Shown: piece by piece, positions 26,491 through 35,451 of the stretch
Layout: each line of letters opens with the position of its first letter
How positions within the stretch are numbered: position 1 is the stretch's first letter
Assembly (NCBI GenBank): GCA_949286165.1
Contig: CASDZK010000059.1
Span: forward strand, 1-57,393
DNA: 57,393 bases
Reading direction: 5' to 3'
Source of the DNA: an uncultured Alistipes sp.
GTDB taxonomy: Bacteria; Bacteroidota; Bacteroidia; Bacteroidales; Rikenellaceae
Notes under the pieces: generated by a model
What the model was told of the DNA's origin: nothing
The model's input: the letters and a program-made list of their open reading frames with translations, nothing else
Database searches by the model: none
Position numbers and translations under genes: made by a program

Positions 26491-27489
26491 ATGGATCAGG
26501 AGCTTTTGAAAATACGGGTGCAAGGTTGCATAGTAGGGGTTTCCGTGTTGTTGCTGGCCGGAAAATTTACCGCTTTTTTTATCACGAATTCGGTAGGAAT
26601 CCTTACGGATGCGTTGGAAAGCATCATCAATGTAGCGGCCGGTTTTATCGGTTTGTACAGTGTTCGCCTGTCGGCCCGGCCGAAAGACCGGACGCATCCT
26701 TTCGGCCACGGGAAGATCGAATCGATTTCCGCTTCGGCGGAAGGGCTGTTGATTTTGTTCGCCGGCGGGATCATCATTTACGAGGGAATCGTTCGCCTGT
26801 TTCAACCGGCTATGGTAGAACGGCTGGATGCCGGTATCTGGGTCGTGGCGGCGGCCGGTCTCGTCAATTATGTCATGGGATGGGTCAGCGTCCGTATAGG
26901 GAAACGTTACCGGTCCATTGCGCTCGAAGCGGGCGGTCGGCATCTTCAGTCCGATACCTATTCCACCGTGGGACTGGTCTTGGGGTTGGTTTTCATGCAA
27001 CTGACCGGTTTTTATTGGATCGACGGGCTGTTGGGGCTTGTTTTCGGTTCCGTCATCCTGATTGCCGGCATCCGTATCCTGAGGAGAACGACGGCCGATT
27101 TGATGGATAAGACCGACGAACGCGTGCTGGCGCAGATGGCCGAAGTCATTGCTTGCCGTCGGCGGGAGGAATGGATCGACGTGCATAACATGAAAACGAT
27201 CCGTTACGGAAGTTCCCTGTATGTCGATTGCGACTTGACGCTGCCCTGGTATTATACCGTGGAACGGGGGCATGCCGCTTGCGAGGCGTTGAAAGAATTG
27301 ATTGCCGACGCCTTTTCCGGCCGGGTGCTGATATCCATTCATTCCGATCCTTGCAATCCGGATTATTGCCCTTCCTGCCGGATCGCTTCCTGCGTTTACC
27401 GGCAAGCGCCCTTTTCCCGCCCGTTCGGCTTCACGCCTTTGGAATTGGCCCAAAACGATGAAGAACGAAAAGAAAACAATAAAACATAA
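26491..27489 (+). CDS. Cation diffusion facilitator (CDF) metal exporter
   Basis: A 332-residue protein with the CDF membrane domain. It has 'ITNSVGILTDALESIINV' (helix 2 with Asp) and 'THPFGHGKIESI' (the HPFGHGR-like loop), and helix 5 has 'EAGGRHLQSDTYSTVGL' (His/Asp metal site). A C-terminal cytoplasmic ferredoxin-like domain ('IDVHNMKTIRYGSSLYVDCDLTLP') follows. The family exports Zn2+, Fe2+, Mn2+ or Co2+ using the proton gradient. The tail has a cysteine cluster 'CNPDYCPSCRIASC' not typical of E. coli YiiP/ZitB, which could bind metal and gate transport. It ends 25 bases before the GH78-like gene. Confidence 0.92.
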   Translation: MDQELLKIRVQGCIVGVSVLLLAGKFTAFFITNSVGILTDALESIINVAAGFIGLYSVRLSARPKDRTHPFGHGKIESISASAEGLLILFAGGIIIYEGIVRLFQPAMVERLDAGIWVVAAAGLVNYVMGWVSVRIGKRYRSIALEAGGRHLQSDTYSTVGLVLGLVFMQLTGFYWIDGLLGLVFGSVILIAGIRILRRTTADLMDKTDERVLAQMAEVIACRRREEWIDVHNMKTIRYGSSLYVDCDLTLPWYYTVERGHAACEALKELIADAFSGRVLISIHSDPCNPDYCPSCRIASCVYRQAPFSRPFGFTPLELAQNDEERKENNKT

Positions 27490-27514
27490 CTGACTAACGA
27501 AAAACTATTGACCT

Positions 27515-29821
27515 ATGAGAAACCTGAAAAGAATTTTATTGTTGTTTGTCCTGCAAATCTGCCTGACGGCCGTTTCGTCCGCTCAGGCCGTCTGGATTTC
27601 GGGAACCGGTGTCCGTAATCATCCGAATACATGGCTCTCTTTCCGAAAGTCGTTTTCCGTAGAGCGAACGCCGGAAAAGGCCGTGGCCCGCATTGCCGCC
27701 GACAGCAAATATTGGTTGTGGATCAACGGCCATCTTTGCGTTTTCGAAGGAGGATTGAAACGGGGGCCGAATCCTTCGGACAGTTACGTCGATGAAGTGG
27801 ACATCGCGCCTTTTCTGAAGAAGGGGACGAATACGGTTGCCGTATTGCTTTGGTATTTCGGGAAAGAGGGCTTTTCCCATAAAGACAGCGGAAAAGCCGG
27901 ACTGTTTTTCGATTGTCGCTGGTCCGGCGGAGGTCTTGGAAGCGACAAGTCCTGGAAGTGTGCGGAAAACGGAGCGTTCGGCAGTTGTCCCGATCCCCAG
28001 CCCAATTTCCGGTTGTCCGAGTCGAGCATCTCTTACGATGCCCGCAAAGCGATGGACGGGTGGACGGATCCGGAGTATGACGACAGCCGGATGCCTCAGG
28101 CGGAAGAGCTCGGAAATGAAGGGGATGCGCCTTGGGGCCGTTTGATCCCCCGTCCCATTCCTTTGTGGAAGAATTACGGACTGAAAAAGTTTGCCGATTA
28201 CCGAACGAGCGGCGATACCTTGATTTGCCGGTTGCCTTATAACGCCCAGTTTACCCCTTATATCAAAGTGCGGTCGGCGGCCGGCCGGACGATTCAGCTG
28301 CAAACCGATAATTATGTGCTGTATAACGGCGGAGATACCGGGCTTCGGGCCGAATATGTTACCCGGGACGGTGTGCAGGAATACGAAAGTCCGGGGTGGC
28401 TGAACGGGCACTGTTTTTATTTGATCGCCCCGAAAGAGGTGGAAGTGCTCGACGTCCGTTTTCGTGAAACGGGGTATGACGCCGAATTTGCCGGAAAGTT
28501 CGATTCTTCGGACCCTTTTCTCAACGATATTTGGACCAAAGCGGTAAGAACGTTATATATTACCATGCGCGATACCTATATGGATTGCCCGGACCGGGAA
28601 CGGGCGCAATGGACCGGCGATGCCGTGAACGAGGCGCATGAAGCTTACTACGCGCTTTCTCCCGAAAGCCATGCCCTGACGAGGAAATGGCTGTACGAGC
28701 TGATCGGCTGGCAAAGGGCCGACGGTTCGATATTCGCTCCCGTCCCTGCCGGGAATTGGGACAAGGAGCTGCCGGCGCAGAGTCTCGCTTCCATCGGGCG
28801 GACGGGACTTTGGACTTATTATTTATATACCGGGGACAAGCGGATTCTCGAAGACCTTTATCCTGCCATACGGCGTTATCTGGCTTTGTACGAACCCGAC
28901 GGTTCCGGCAATGTGAAATTGCGTCACGGCGGATGGAGCTGGGGCGACTGGGGCGATAATTGGGACATGTTGCTGATTTGCAATTTCTGGTATTATATGG
29001 CCATCGATGCCATGCACGACATGGCCGTCGAATTGGGAAAAGAAGAGGACGCCCGGATGTACGAACGGCAGTGCGCCGAGTTTAAACAGGCTCTCAACGA
29101 CCGTTTCTGGAACGGTTCGGCGTATCGCGATCCGGCCTATGCCGGACGTACCGACGATCGCGTACAGGCATTGGCGGTCATTTCCGGCGTAGCTTCTCCG
29201 GATAAATATCCGGCTTTGATGGAGCAGTTTCGGAACGAGTGGCATGCCAGTCCGTATATGGAGAAATACATTTACGAGGCCATGATGATTATGGGCTATG
29301 AAAAGGAGGCGCTCGAACGGAATAAGAAACGGTTTTCCAAAATGGTCTATTATCCCGGCAACTTTACGACCTTGTTCGAAGGATGGGGAATCGGCAATGA
29401 AGGTTTCGGCGGCGGAACGGTCAATCACGCATGGAGCGGCGGCACGCTTACGGTAGCTGCGCAGTACCTGTGCGGCGTGGCCCCCGTCGCTCCGGGCTTC
29501 CGTCTCTTTTCCGTGCTTCCGCAGCCGGGAGAAGTCGCCCGCGCCTCCCTCTCTTTCCCGACGGTCAGCGGTACGATCGAAGCCGCTTACGAGAACAAAC
29601 CTGCGCTCTTTTCGCAAAAAGTGACTATTCCGGAAGGAACGTCGGCAGTGGTAGGCGTTCCTTATCCTCAGGCGAAGGAGATTGCGATCAATGGCAAAAC
29701 GGTTTGGAAAAACGGCCGTTACTTGGCCTCCGGAACGGTAAAGCCGGCGGAGAATTACAAATCGTCCCATATTTGCTTTGAGTTACCGGCCGGCCGTTAT
29801 GTATTGAAAACAGTCAAATGA
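27515..29821 (+). CDS. GH78-like alpha-L-rhamnosidase, exported
   Basis: A 768-residue enzyme with a signal peptide (MRNLKRILLLFVLQICLTAVSSAQA), an N-terminal beta-sandwich with 'YWLWINGHLCVFEGGLKRGP', then an (alpha/alpha)6 barrel beginning with 'DCPDRERAQWTGDA' (357-370), the GH78-type general-acid region. 'GSIFAPVPAGNW' and 'WSWGDWGDNWD' line the barrel, and 'HAWSGGTLTVAAQYL' and the final beta domain follow as in GH78. It should release terminal alpha-L-rhamnose (or a close relative) from plant glycans by inversion. It ends 4 bases before the ATG of the GH30 gene, so the two are co-transcribed. Confidence 0.83.
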   Translation: MRNLKRILLLFVLQICLTAVSSAQAVWISGTGVRNHPNTWLSFRKSFSVERTPEKAVARIAADSKYWLWINGHLCVFEGGLKRGPNPSDSYVDEVDIAPFLKKGTNTVAVLLWYFGKEGFSHKDSGKAGLFFDCRWSGGGLGSDKSWKCAENGAFGSCPDPQPNFRLSESSISYDARKAMDGWTDPEYDDSRMPQAEELGNEGDAPWGRLIPRPIPLWKNYGLKKFADYRTSGDTLICRLPYNAQFTPYIKVRSAAGRTIQLQTDNYVLYNGGDTGLRAEYVTRDGVQEYESPGWLNGHCFYLIAPKEVEVLDVRFRETGYDAEFAGKFDSSDPFLNDIWTKAVRTLYITMRDTYMDCPDRERAQWTGDAVNEAHEAYYALSPESHALTRKWLYELIGWQRADGSIFAPVPAGNWDKELPAQSLASIGRTGLWTYYLYTGDKRILEDLYPAIRRYLALYEPDGSGNVKLRHGGWSWGDWGDNWDMLLICNFWYYMAIDAMHDMAVELGKEEDARMYERQCAEFKQALNDRFWNGSAYRDPAYAGRTDDRVQALAVISGVASPDKYPALMEQFRNEWHASPYMEKYIYEAMMIMGYEKEALERNKKRFSKMVYYPGNFTTLFEGWGIGNEGFGGGTVNHAWSGGTLTVAAQYLCGVAPVAPGFRLFSVLPQPGEVARASLSFPTVSGTIEAAYENKPALFSQKVTIPEGTSAVVGVPYPQAKEIAINGKTVWKNGRYLASGTVKPAENYKSSHICFELPAGRYVLKTVK

Positions 29822-29825
29822 TTTG

Positions 29826-31259
29826 ATGATGAAGAAAACCGTTTCTTTTGCTGTCTTATGCTTTACGCTCTCCCTGTCGTTCGCTCGTGCGGAGGAGAAC
29901 GGTACGGTCTGTGTCGTCGATCCGTCCGTCCGCCATCAAACGGTGGAAGGGTGGGGGGCCTCCCTTTGCTGGTGGGCGCACATGTGCGGACGCTGGGAGG
30001 AAGAGAAAGTGGATGATTTGATCGACTGGATTACTTCTCCGGATAAACTGAACATGAATATCTTCAGGTATAATATCGGGGGAGGCGACGATCCGGCCCA
30101 TCTTGACGGACATATGACGGCAGGAAAGGGAAAACGGGCCGAAATGGAGGGATTCCGTCCTGCTCCCGATTCGTCCTATGACTGGACGGCCGACGCCGGA
30201 CAGAGACGGATCATGCTTAAAATCAAGGAAAAGCGTCCGGATGCCGTGTTCGAGGCTTTTTCCAATTCTCCGCCCTACTGGATGACGGTCAGCGGATGTT
30301 CCGGCGGACATTACCGGGCCGATACGGACAATCTCGCTCCGGAAAATTATGCGGCTTTCTGCGATTATCTGATCGACGTTTGCAAACATTACCGCGACCG
30401 TTACGGAATCGAATTCAAGACGCTGGAACCTTTCAATGAACCGACCTCTTCCTACTGGTATTACCAGGGGAGCCAGGAGGGATGCCATTTCGAGCCGGCC
30501 TCCCAGGTCGAGCTACTCCGTGTCCTTTCCGAGAAGTTGCGGGATTCCGGTCTGAATACCGTTCTTTCCGCTTCGGACGAAACGAACGTGGAGGCTTTTG
30601 TCCGGGTCTTGAAACATTACGCAAAGGCCGGAGATGTTTTTCCTTTGCTCGGACAGTTGAACACCCATACCTATTCGGCGACCCGTGCGGAACGTCAGGA
30701 AGCCCGCCGGTTGGTGGATGCAGCGGGGCTTCCCTGCTGGCAGTCGGAGACGGGACCGTCCGGAGGGACGGGAAGCGGGTTGGAAAACAATCTGAATTTG
30801 GCTCAAAAACTGTTCGACGACATGCGTTATCTGAAACCTTCCGCTTGGCTGGACTGGCAATTGGTCGAAGAACATGGCGGAGAGTGGTGCCAGATCCGGG
30901 GAAATTTTGCCACTCAAGAGTACGAAGTCGTGAAAAATCTGTATGTCCGGATGCAGGTAACCCGATTTGTCAAACAGGGATATGTCATGATCGGAACCGA
31001 CCGCGACAATTTGCTGGCGGCTTTGTCTCCGGACGGCCGGGAATTGGTCGTCGTGCTGTTGAACCGCACTTCCGGCGCATTAAAATCCGAAATCGATTTG
31101 AGCCGTTTTTCCAGAGCGGGAAAACGGGTAAAATTATTCCGGACCAGTGCGGAAGAGAATTGTCTTGAGGTGTCCGGCGCACCGTCGGTTGTCGGGAAAA
31201 AAATAAATTACGAAGCTCCGCCTTTCAGCATTTCCACGTTTCTTTTGTCCGTGCGTTAG
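29826..31259 (+). CDS. GH30-family glycosidase, exported
   Basis: A 477-residue clan GH-A enzyme with a signal peptide, then 'VRHQTVEGWGASLCWWAHMCG', the GH30 opening. Acid/base Glu205 lies in 'LEPFNEPTSSYW' and nucleophile Glu308 in 'PCWQSETGPSGG'; 'AFSNSPPYWMTVSG' is another GH30 hallmark. A C-terminal beta domain ends the chain. The combination with 'ENYAAFCDYLIDVCKHYR' is closest, from memory, to endo-beta-1,6-galactanase-type GH30 members, which cut arabinogalactan side chains; glucuronoxylanase or glucosylceramidase are less likely. The start at 29826 (ATG) is chosen; TTG 29823 and ATG 29829 are alternatives. A terminator follows at once. Confidence 0.85.
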   Translation: MMKKTVSFAVLCFTLSLSFARAEENGTVCVVDPSVRHQTVEGWGASLCWWAHMCGRWEEEKVDDLIDWITSPDKLNMNIFRYNIGGGDDPAHLDGHMTAGKGKRAEMEGFRPAPDSSYDWTADAGQRRIMLKIKEKRPDAVFEAFSNSPPYWMTVSGCSGGHYRADTDNLAPENYAAFCDYLIDVCKHYRDRYGIEFKTLEPFNEPTSSYWYYQGSQEGCHFEPASQVELLRVLSEKLRDSGLNTVLSASDETNVEAFVRVLKHYAKAGDVFPLLGQLNTHTYSATRAERQEARRLVDAAGLPCWQSETGPSGGTGSGLENNLNLAQKLFDDMRYLKPSAWLDWQLVEEHGGEWCQIRGNFATQEYEVVKNLYVRMQVTRFVKQGYVMIGTDRDNLLAALSPDGRELVVVLLNRTSGALKSEIDLSRFSRAGKRVKLFRTSAEENCLEVSGAPSVVGKKINYEAPPFSISTFLLSVR

Positions 31260-31263
31260 GAAC

Positions 31264-31301
31264 AAGGGACGATCCTTTTGCTTTTCGGATCGTCCCTTTT
31301 C
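31264..31301 (+). terminator. Rho-independent terminator after the GH30 gene
   Basis: A perfect 12-bp stem AAGGGACGATCC (31264-31275) with 31287-31298, an 11-base loop, then T-rich sequence. It closes the glycosidase run. Confidence 0.88.
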
Positions 31302-31524
31302 GTGTTTGTTCAAAAAGTAAGGTTTTTCATCCGAAAAGGCGGAGGAGCTACACTCAATCATATGAACGACAGACGGAGAAGGGAGATGTGTCTTCTTTGC
31401 ACGCCGTTCGTACCTTCGCTCCCGGCATTGACGGAGAAATTGCAGTTCGTGCGACACGTTCGGACATGTCCTTGATAGCGAATCGCACGGTTCGACTCGC
31501 CGGTCGGGAAACCGTAGAAAGGAA
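31302..31524. other. Spacer between convergent transcripts, no gene seen
   Basis: No frame here has protein-like composition and no tRNA or repeat is visible; it separates the GH30 terminator from the ddh terminator. Confidence 0.6.
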
Positions 31525-31555
31525 ACGGGAAGCGTCAGTTTTCGACGCTCCCCGT
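31525..31555 (-). terminator. Terminator of ddh
   Basis: On the minus strand a 12-bp stem (31544-31555 with 31525-31536, one G-U pair) with a 7-base loop, followed by a short, interrupted T stretch. It lies 32 bases after the ddh stop codon. Confidence 0.75.
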
Positions 31556-31587
31556 TTTCCCTTATGATGAGTTGTCCGGCCGGACGC

Positions 31588-32484
31588 TTATACCAAACGT
31601 TTAATCAAATCCTCGCGGTTTCCGTACAACAGGTCGATCATGGGAATTTCGATCAACGTATAGGCTCCGGGAGCCTGTTTCATGGAGGCGCGCGCCGTAG
31701 AAACCAGCACTTGCGCGGTTACGGCGGGATTGTTGATGCTCATGTTGAATTCGAAACGTTGGTTTTGGGTTTTTCCCGAAACGCCTTTCCGAACCAAATT
31801 GACGCCATGTCCCATATCTAACAGGTTGTCTACCGATTCCACCTGCATCACGTGGGTTTCGTCATGGGCGAAATAGTCGTCGTTTTTGATGTTTTGGGCG
31901 ACTTCTTTGAAATCGTATCCTTCTTTCAATTCGATATAGACCATCCGGCGATGAATGCCCGTTCCGGTCGGGATCGTCATGGAAAGGGCCGCTTTGACCC
32001 CTTCGATCGCCTTTACCGCTACCGTGTGCCCCATGCTCATCCCCGGACCGAAATTGGTGTAGGTAATGCCTTTGGGGGCACATGCTTCCAATAAGGCGCG
32101 TACAACGGAATCGCTGCCCGGGTCCCAGCCGGCCGAAATGATCGATACGGCGTTGTGTTTTTTCGCTACCGCATCCAACCGGCCGCGCAAATCGACGATA
32201 CCGGTGTGAATGTCGAAACTATCCACCGTGTTGATGCCCGCAGCCAGAATCTTGACCGCGTTTTCTTCGACGCTGCGGGTCGGGGTACACAGAATGGCTA
32301 CGTCCACGTTTTCCAGTTGTTCTACGGAAGATACGACCCGATAAGCCGATAATTCGGCGGGAACGTTGTCGGCATTGCGGCGGACGATGCCGGCGATTTC
32401 GAAATCGGGAGCGGCTTCAAGCGCTTCGACCACATATTTGCCGATATTGCCGTAACCTACTACGGCGGCTCTCAGTTTTTTCAT
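31588..32484 (-). CDS. ddh: meso-Diaminopimelate D-dehydrogenase
   Basis: A 298-residue NADP-dependent enzyme making meso-DAP in one step from tetrahydrodipicolinate, feeding lysine and peptidoglycan synthesis. It shows the Rossmann start 'AAVVGYGNIGKYVVEAL', 'CTPTRSVEENAVKIL', 'NTVDSFDIHTGI', the catalytic-region 'SAGWDPGSDSVVRALLEA' and 'PGMSMGHTVAVKAI', all hallmarks of Ddh. Normal length (~300). Upstream a -7-like TATTTTTG lies on the minus strand at 32532-32525. It stands alone between its terminator and the two-component genes. Confidence 0.95.
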   Translation of the reverse strand: MKKLRAAVVGYGNIGKYVVEALEAAPDFEIAGIVRRNADNVPAELSAYRVVSSVEQLENVDVAILCTPTRSVEENAVKILAAGINTVDSFDIHTGIVDLRGRLDAVAKKHNAVSIISAGWDPGSDSVVRALLEACAPKGITYTNFGPGMSMGHTVAVKAIEGVKAALSMTIPTGTGIHRRMVYIELKEGYDFKEVAQNIKNDDYFAHDETHVMQVESVDNLLDMGHGVNLVRKGVSGKTQNQRFEFNMSINNPAVTAQVLVSTARASMKQAPGAYTLIEIPMIDLLYGNREDLIKRLV

Positions 32485-32641
32485 GGTATCTGATATTGTA
32501 TGATTGAATTATTTTTTTCTCTCGCAAAAATAAAATTTTTCTTTAAAACCGAATGCGAGTCTTTTTTATTTTCCCGTTTTTTTCCCGGTTTTGTTCCTGC
32601 GAAGAGATATTTCGGGGATTGCTCCCCCGGTACTTGTACGC

Positions 32642-33943
32642 TCATTTGAACGTCAGCAGGAATATGGTTTCCCGTTCGTTCGAATGCTTCAATTTGATGC
32701 TGCCGTCGTGCATCCGCATAATCCGCCGGGAAATGCTCAATCCTATTCCGGACCCGTCGGTTTTGGTCGTGAAGAACGGGATGAACATCTGTTCGGCTAT
32801 CGGAGCAGGGATCGGTTCGCCGTTATTGCCGATCTCTATCAGGATATTCTCCGCTTCGTCGCAGTAGGCCCGGAACCATATTCGTCCCGCTTCCCGTTCT
32901 CCGATAGCCGCGATGCCGTTTTTGAGCAGATTGACCAATACCTGTGAAATTTGGTTTTCGTCCGCATGCAAGATCAGGTCGTCCGGCGACAGCTCGATCC
33001 GGGACGATATGCCTTTGTTCTCCAGTTCCCGGGAAAAAAGCAGCAGAATCTTTTCTAAAAAGGGCCGGAGGTAGAATAACGTTCGGCAGGGAGCGGCGAT
33101 ATGGGTAAATTTCCGGTAGGAAGAGACGAAGGAGGTCAGGCTTTTCGTCGTGCCGTGGATCGTTTCCAAACCGCGTCCCAAGTCGTCTTCCCGGCTTCCG
33201 TGGATGTGCAGCAGGGTGTCGCTCAGGGAGGTAATGGGGGTAATCGAATTCATGATTTCATGGGTCAGGACCCGCGTCAGGTTGATCCACGATTCTATTT
33301 CGTTTTCGTCGATTTCGTGTTCGATGTCGTTGATGGCGATAATCCGGAATTTCTTGTCGTGCAATGTCATTTCCGAAGCCTGAAACGATAGGTAGATATC
33401 CCCGTCGTTCGTGTTGATGCGTATGCTTCGGCTTTCTCCGGTTTCCAGGGCGGCAAACAGATCGGGCAATCGGTCCGAGGTTCGTTGCAATTGATTGACG
33501 TGCGTCAGGACGGACAAACGCAACAATTCCAACGCCCGCTTATTGACTTGGTATATGTTGCCTTTTTCGTTCAGCACGACGATTCCCGTGTCCACATGGT
33601 TCAGTATCCTTTCATAATACCGTTCCTTTTCCATGACTTCGTCCCGGGCTTTGACCAACAGTTCCTTGATGTAGTTCAACATCAGATTGAAACGGTCCTT
33701 CGGGTCGGAACTCGTGAACCGGAACGAGTAATCCCCGTTTTCGATGGCGTTGAACAAAAAGGAAATTTTACGGGTTCCGGAACGGAACAATCGGACGATG
33801 CTGCCGACCAGTACGATTGCGGCGAGCATGCACAGGATGGCATAGAAGACGTGTCCTTGCAGGAAACACCACATTCCTGCCGTTGCTGCCGCGATGATTC
33901 CCGCCAGCAAAACGATCAATTTGAGCGTGGTTATTCGGAACAT
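32642..33943 (-). CDS. Sensor histidine kinase (NtrY/AtoS-like), partner of the sigma-54 activator
   Basis: A 433-residue kinase with two N-terminal membrane helices enclosing almost no periplasmic loop, a HAMP-like linker ('FNAIENGDYSFRFTSSD'), a PAS domain (~110-200), and phospho-acceptor His228 in 'LTRVLTHEIMNSITPI'. The ATPase boxes are N 'VLVNLLKNGIAAI', G1 'IEIGNNGEPI', F 'FIPFFTTKTDGSGIGLSI'. The near absence of an outside domain points to sensing in the membrane or cytosol. It follows the response regulator gene by 15 bases on the same strand, so they form one operon and probably a phosphorelay pair. In Bacteroidota such pairs often sit beside TolC/HlyD/FtsX export operons, as here. 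Confidence 0.9.
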   Translation of the reverse strand: MFRITTLKLIVLLAGIIAAATAGMWCFLQGHVFYAILCMLAAIVLVGSIVRLFRSGTRKISFLFNAIENGDYSFRFTSSDPKDRFNLMLNYIKELLVKARDEVMEKERYYERILNHVDTGIVVLNEKGNIYQVNKRALELLRLSVLTHVNQLQRTSDRLPDLFAALETGESRSIRINTNDGDIYLSFQASEMTLHDKKFRIIAINDIEHEIDENEIESWINLTRVLTHEIMNSITPITSLSDTLLHIHGSREDDLGRGLETIHGTTKSLTSFVSSYRKFTHIAAPCRTLFYLRPFLEKILLLFSRELENKGISSRIELSPDDLILHADENQISQVLVNLLKNGIAAIGEREAGRIWFRAYCDEAENILIEIGNNGEPIPAPIAEQMFIPFFTTKTDGSGIGLSISRRIMRMHDGSIKLKHSNERETIFLLTFK

Positions 33944-33958
33944 GTCGTCGCGTTCGGA

Positions 33959-35305
33959 TTATAAACCGTATTTTTTGATTTTATTGTATAGCGTTTGCCG
34001 GGTAATGCCCAAATGGGAAGCCACTAACGAAAGGTTCCCCTGGTATTTGTCCATGGCGTTCTTTATCATGAGCTGTTCCATGTCCTTTAACGTGGAACAG
34101 TCGGACTCCCGCGCAGCCGGAGCGCTGCCGTTCGTCAGAACGAAATCTTTTTCCGTCAGTTGTTCCCCTTCGCTCAGGATGACGGCTTTTTCGATGGCGT
34201 GTTCCAGCTCGCGGATATTGCCGTACCAGGGATGTTGCTCCAGTTTGGCATATCCGCTTTCCGCAATGCTTCGAACCGGTTTGTCGTATTGCGCCGCATA
34301 TCTTTCCAAGAACAGGCTCGCCAGCGTTTTCAGATCCTCCAACCGCTCCCTCAGCGGCGGAATTTCCACGTGTATGGTGTTGATGCGGTACAACAGGTCT
34401 TCCCGGAATTGCTGCATGGCTACCATGCCGTTCAAATCTTTGTTCGTGGCGCAGATCAGCCGGATGTCCACGGGAATCGGCGTATTGCTGCCCACCCGCA
34501 CGATTTCCCGGTTCTGCAAAGCGGCCAGCAGTTTGGCTTGCAGGGAATAAGGCAAATTGCCTATCTCGTCCAGAAACAAAGTCCCTTTCGAGGCCGCTTC
34601 GAATTTTCCCGTACGGTCGTTTCGGGCATCCGTGAAAGCTCCTTTGACATGTCCGAACAGTTCGCTCTCGAACAGCGTTTCCGATACCGATCCCATGTCG
34701 ATGCTGACGATCGGCCGGTTTTTCCGTCGGGAAAGCCTGTGGATTTCCCGGGCCAGCATCTCTTTTCCCGTTCCGTTCTCTCCGGTAATCAGGATATTGA
34801 CATCGGTAACAGCCACTTTGGTTATCAATTCCCGCAAGGCGGTCATGGCAGGCGTGACACCCCAGAACATGCCGCCCTGCGCAACGGGTTCCGACGGTTC
34901 CGTATTTTTTGTCCGGTTCCGTTTCTGTCCGCATACGGAAGTCAGGGTGGCGATCAGTTCGTTGTTGTTCCATGGTTTGACGATAAAGTCCGCCGCACCG
35001 CTTTTGATACCTCGCACGGCCAATGAAATATCGGCGTAAGCCGTGATTAACACGACGGGAATTTCCGGTTTGGCCTTTTTTATTTCCGTCAGCCAGAACA
35101 AACCTTCGTTGCCGTTGTTGATGCCGGCCGAAAAATTCATGTCCAACAAAACAATGTCCGTGGGCTCTTCCCGTAACGTGTGGAGCAGGGCATTGGGAGA
35201 AGGAAGCGTGATGACGCGGTTGAAATAGCCGCTCAGCAATATTCGCAATGCGGTAAGAATATTTTTGTTGTCATCGACGATGAGCAGAGTTCCGAATTTG
35301 TCCAT
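33959..35305 (-). CDS. Sigma-54-dependent response regulator (NtrC family)
   Basis: A 448-residue regulator with three domains. The receiver has phosphorylated Asp55 in 'IVLLDMNFSAG' and Lys110, with a small insert 'GINNGNEG' after Asp55. The AAA+ sigma-54 activation domain has Walker A GENGTGKE at 175-182, the sigma-54-contacting loop as GAFTDA (222-227; GAFTGA is the consensus) and Walker B 'LFLDEIGNLP'. The C-terminal Fis-type helix-turn-helix is 'NLSLVASHLGITRQTLYNKIKKYGL'. It remodels RNA polymerase-sigma-54 after binding upstream enhancers. The best candidate target is the efflux operon at 37.4 kb, which has matching tandem palindromes and a -24/-12 promoter. Confidence 0.94.
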   Translation of the reverse strand: MDKFGTLLIVDDNKNILTALRILLSGYFNRVITLPSPNALLHTLREEPTDIVLLDMNFSAGINNGNEGLFWLTEIKKAKPEIPVVLITAYADISLAVRGIKSGAADFIVKPWNNNELIATLTSVCGQKRNRTKNTEPSEPVAQGGMFWGVTPAMTALRELITKVAVTDVNILITGENGTGKEMLAREIHRLSRRKNRPIVSIDMGSVSETLFESELFGHVKGAFTDARNDRTGKFEAASKGTLFLDEIGNLPYSLQAKLLAALQNREIVRVGSNTPIPVDIRLICATNKDLNGMVAMQQFREDLLYRINTIHVEIPPLRERLEDLKTLASLFLERYAAQYDKPVRSIAESGYAKLEQHPWYGNIRELEHAIEKAVILSEGEQLTEKDFVLTNGSAPAARESDCSTLKDMEQLMIKNAMDKYQGNLSLVASHLGITRQTLYNKIKKYGL

Positions 35306-35334
35306 TTTTCTGAAAAAAACGCTGGTTTCCGGAA

Positions 35335-35365
35335 CAAAGATATCTGTTTTTCGAGAAAAACAGAT
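35335..35365 (-). promoter_or_regulatory. TCS promoter with a 10-bp palindrome in its spacer
   Basis: On the minus strand TATCTTTG (plus 35342-35335) is an exact -7 box, 30 bases before the regulator's ATG. ATCTGTTTTT-CGAG-AAAAACAGAT (35342-35365) is a perfect 10-bp dyad filling the place where the spacer and -33 element should be. This suggests operator control of the two-component operon; a clean -33 TTTG is lacking. Confidence 0.55.
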
Positions 35366-35412
35366 GTCCGGCCGGGAAAACCGACCGAATCCGGATTTCG
35401 GGTTTTATGTAT

Positions 35413-35420
35413 TATCTTTG
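35413..35420 (+). promoter_or_regulatory. -7 box TATCTTTG before the propeller glycosidase-like gene
   Basis: An exact -7 consensus 31 bases upstream of the ATG at 35452. No clear -33. The divergent two-component promoter lies about 70 bases away. Confidence 0.55.
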
Positions 35421-35451
35421 CGCCTGAAACCGATTAAAACTAACTGCGACT

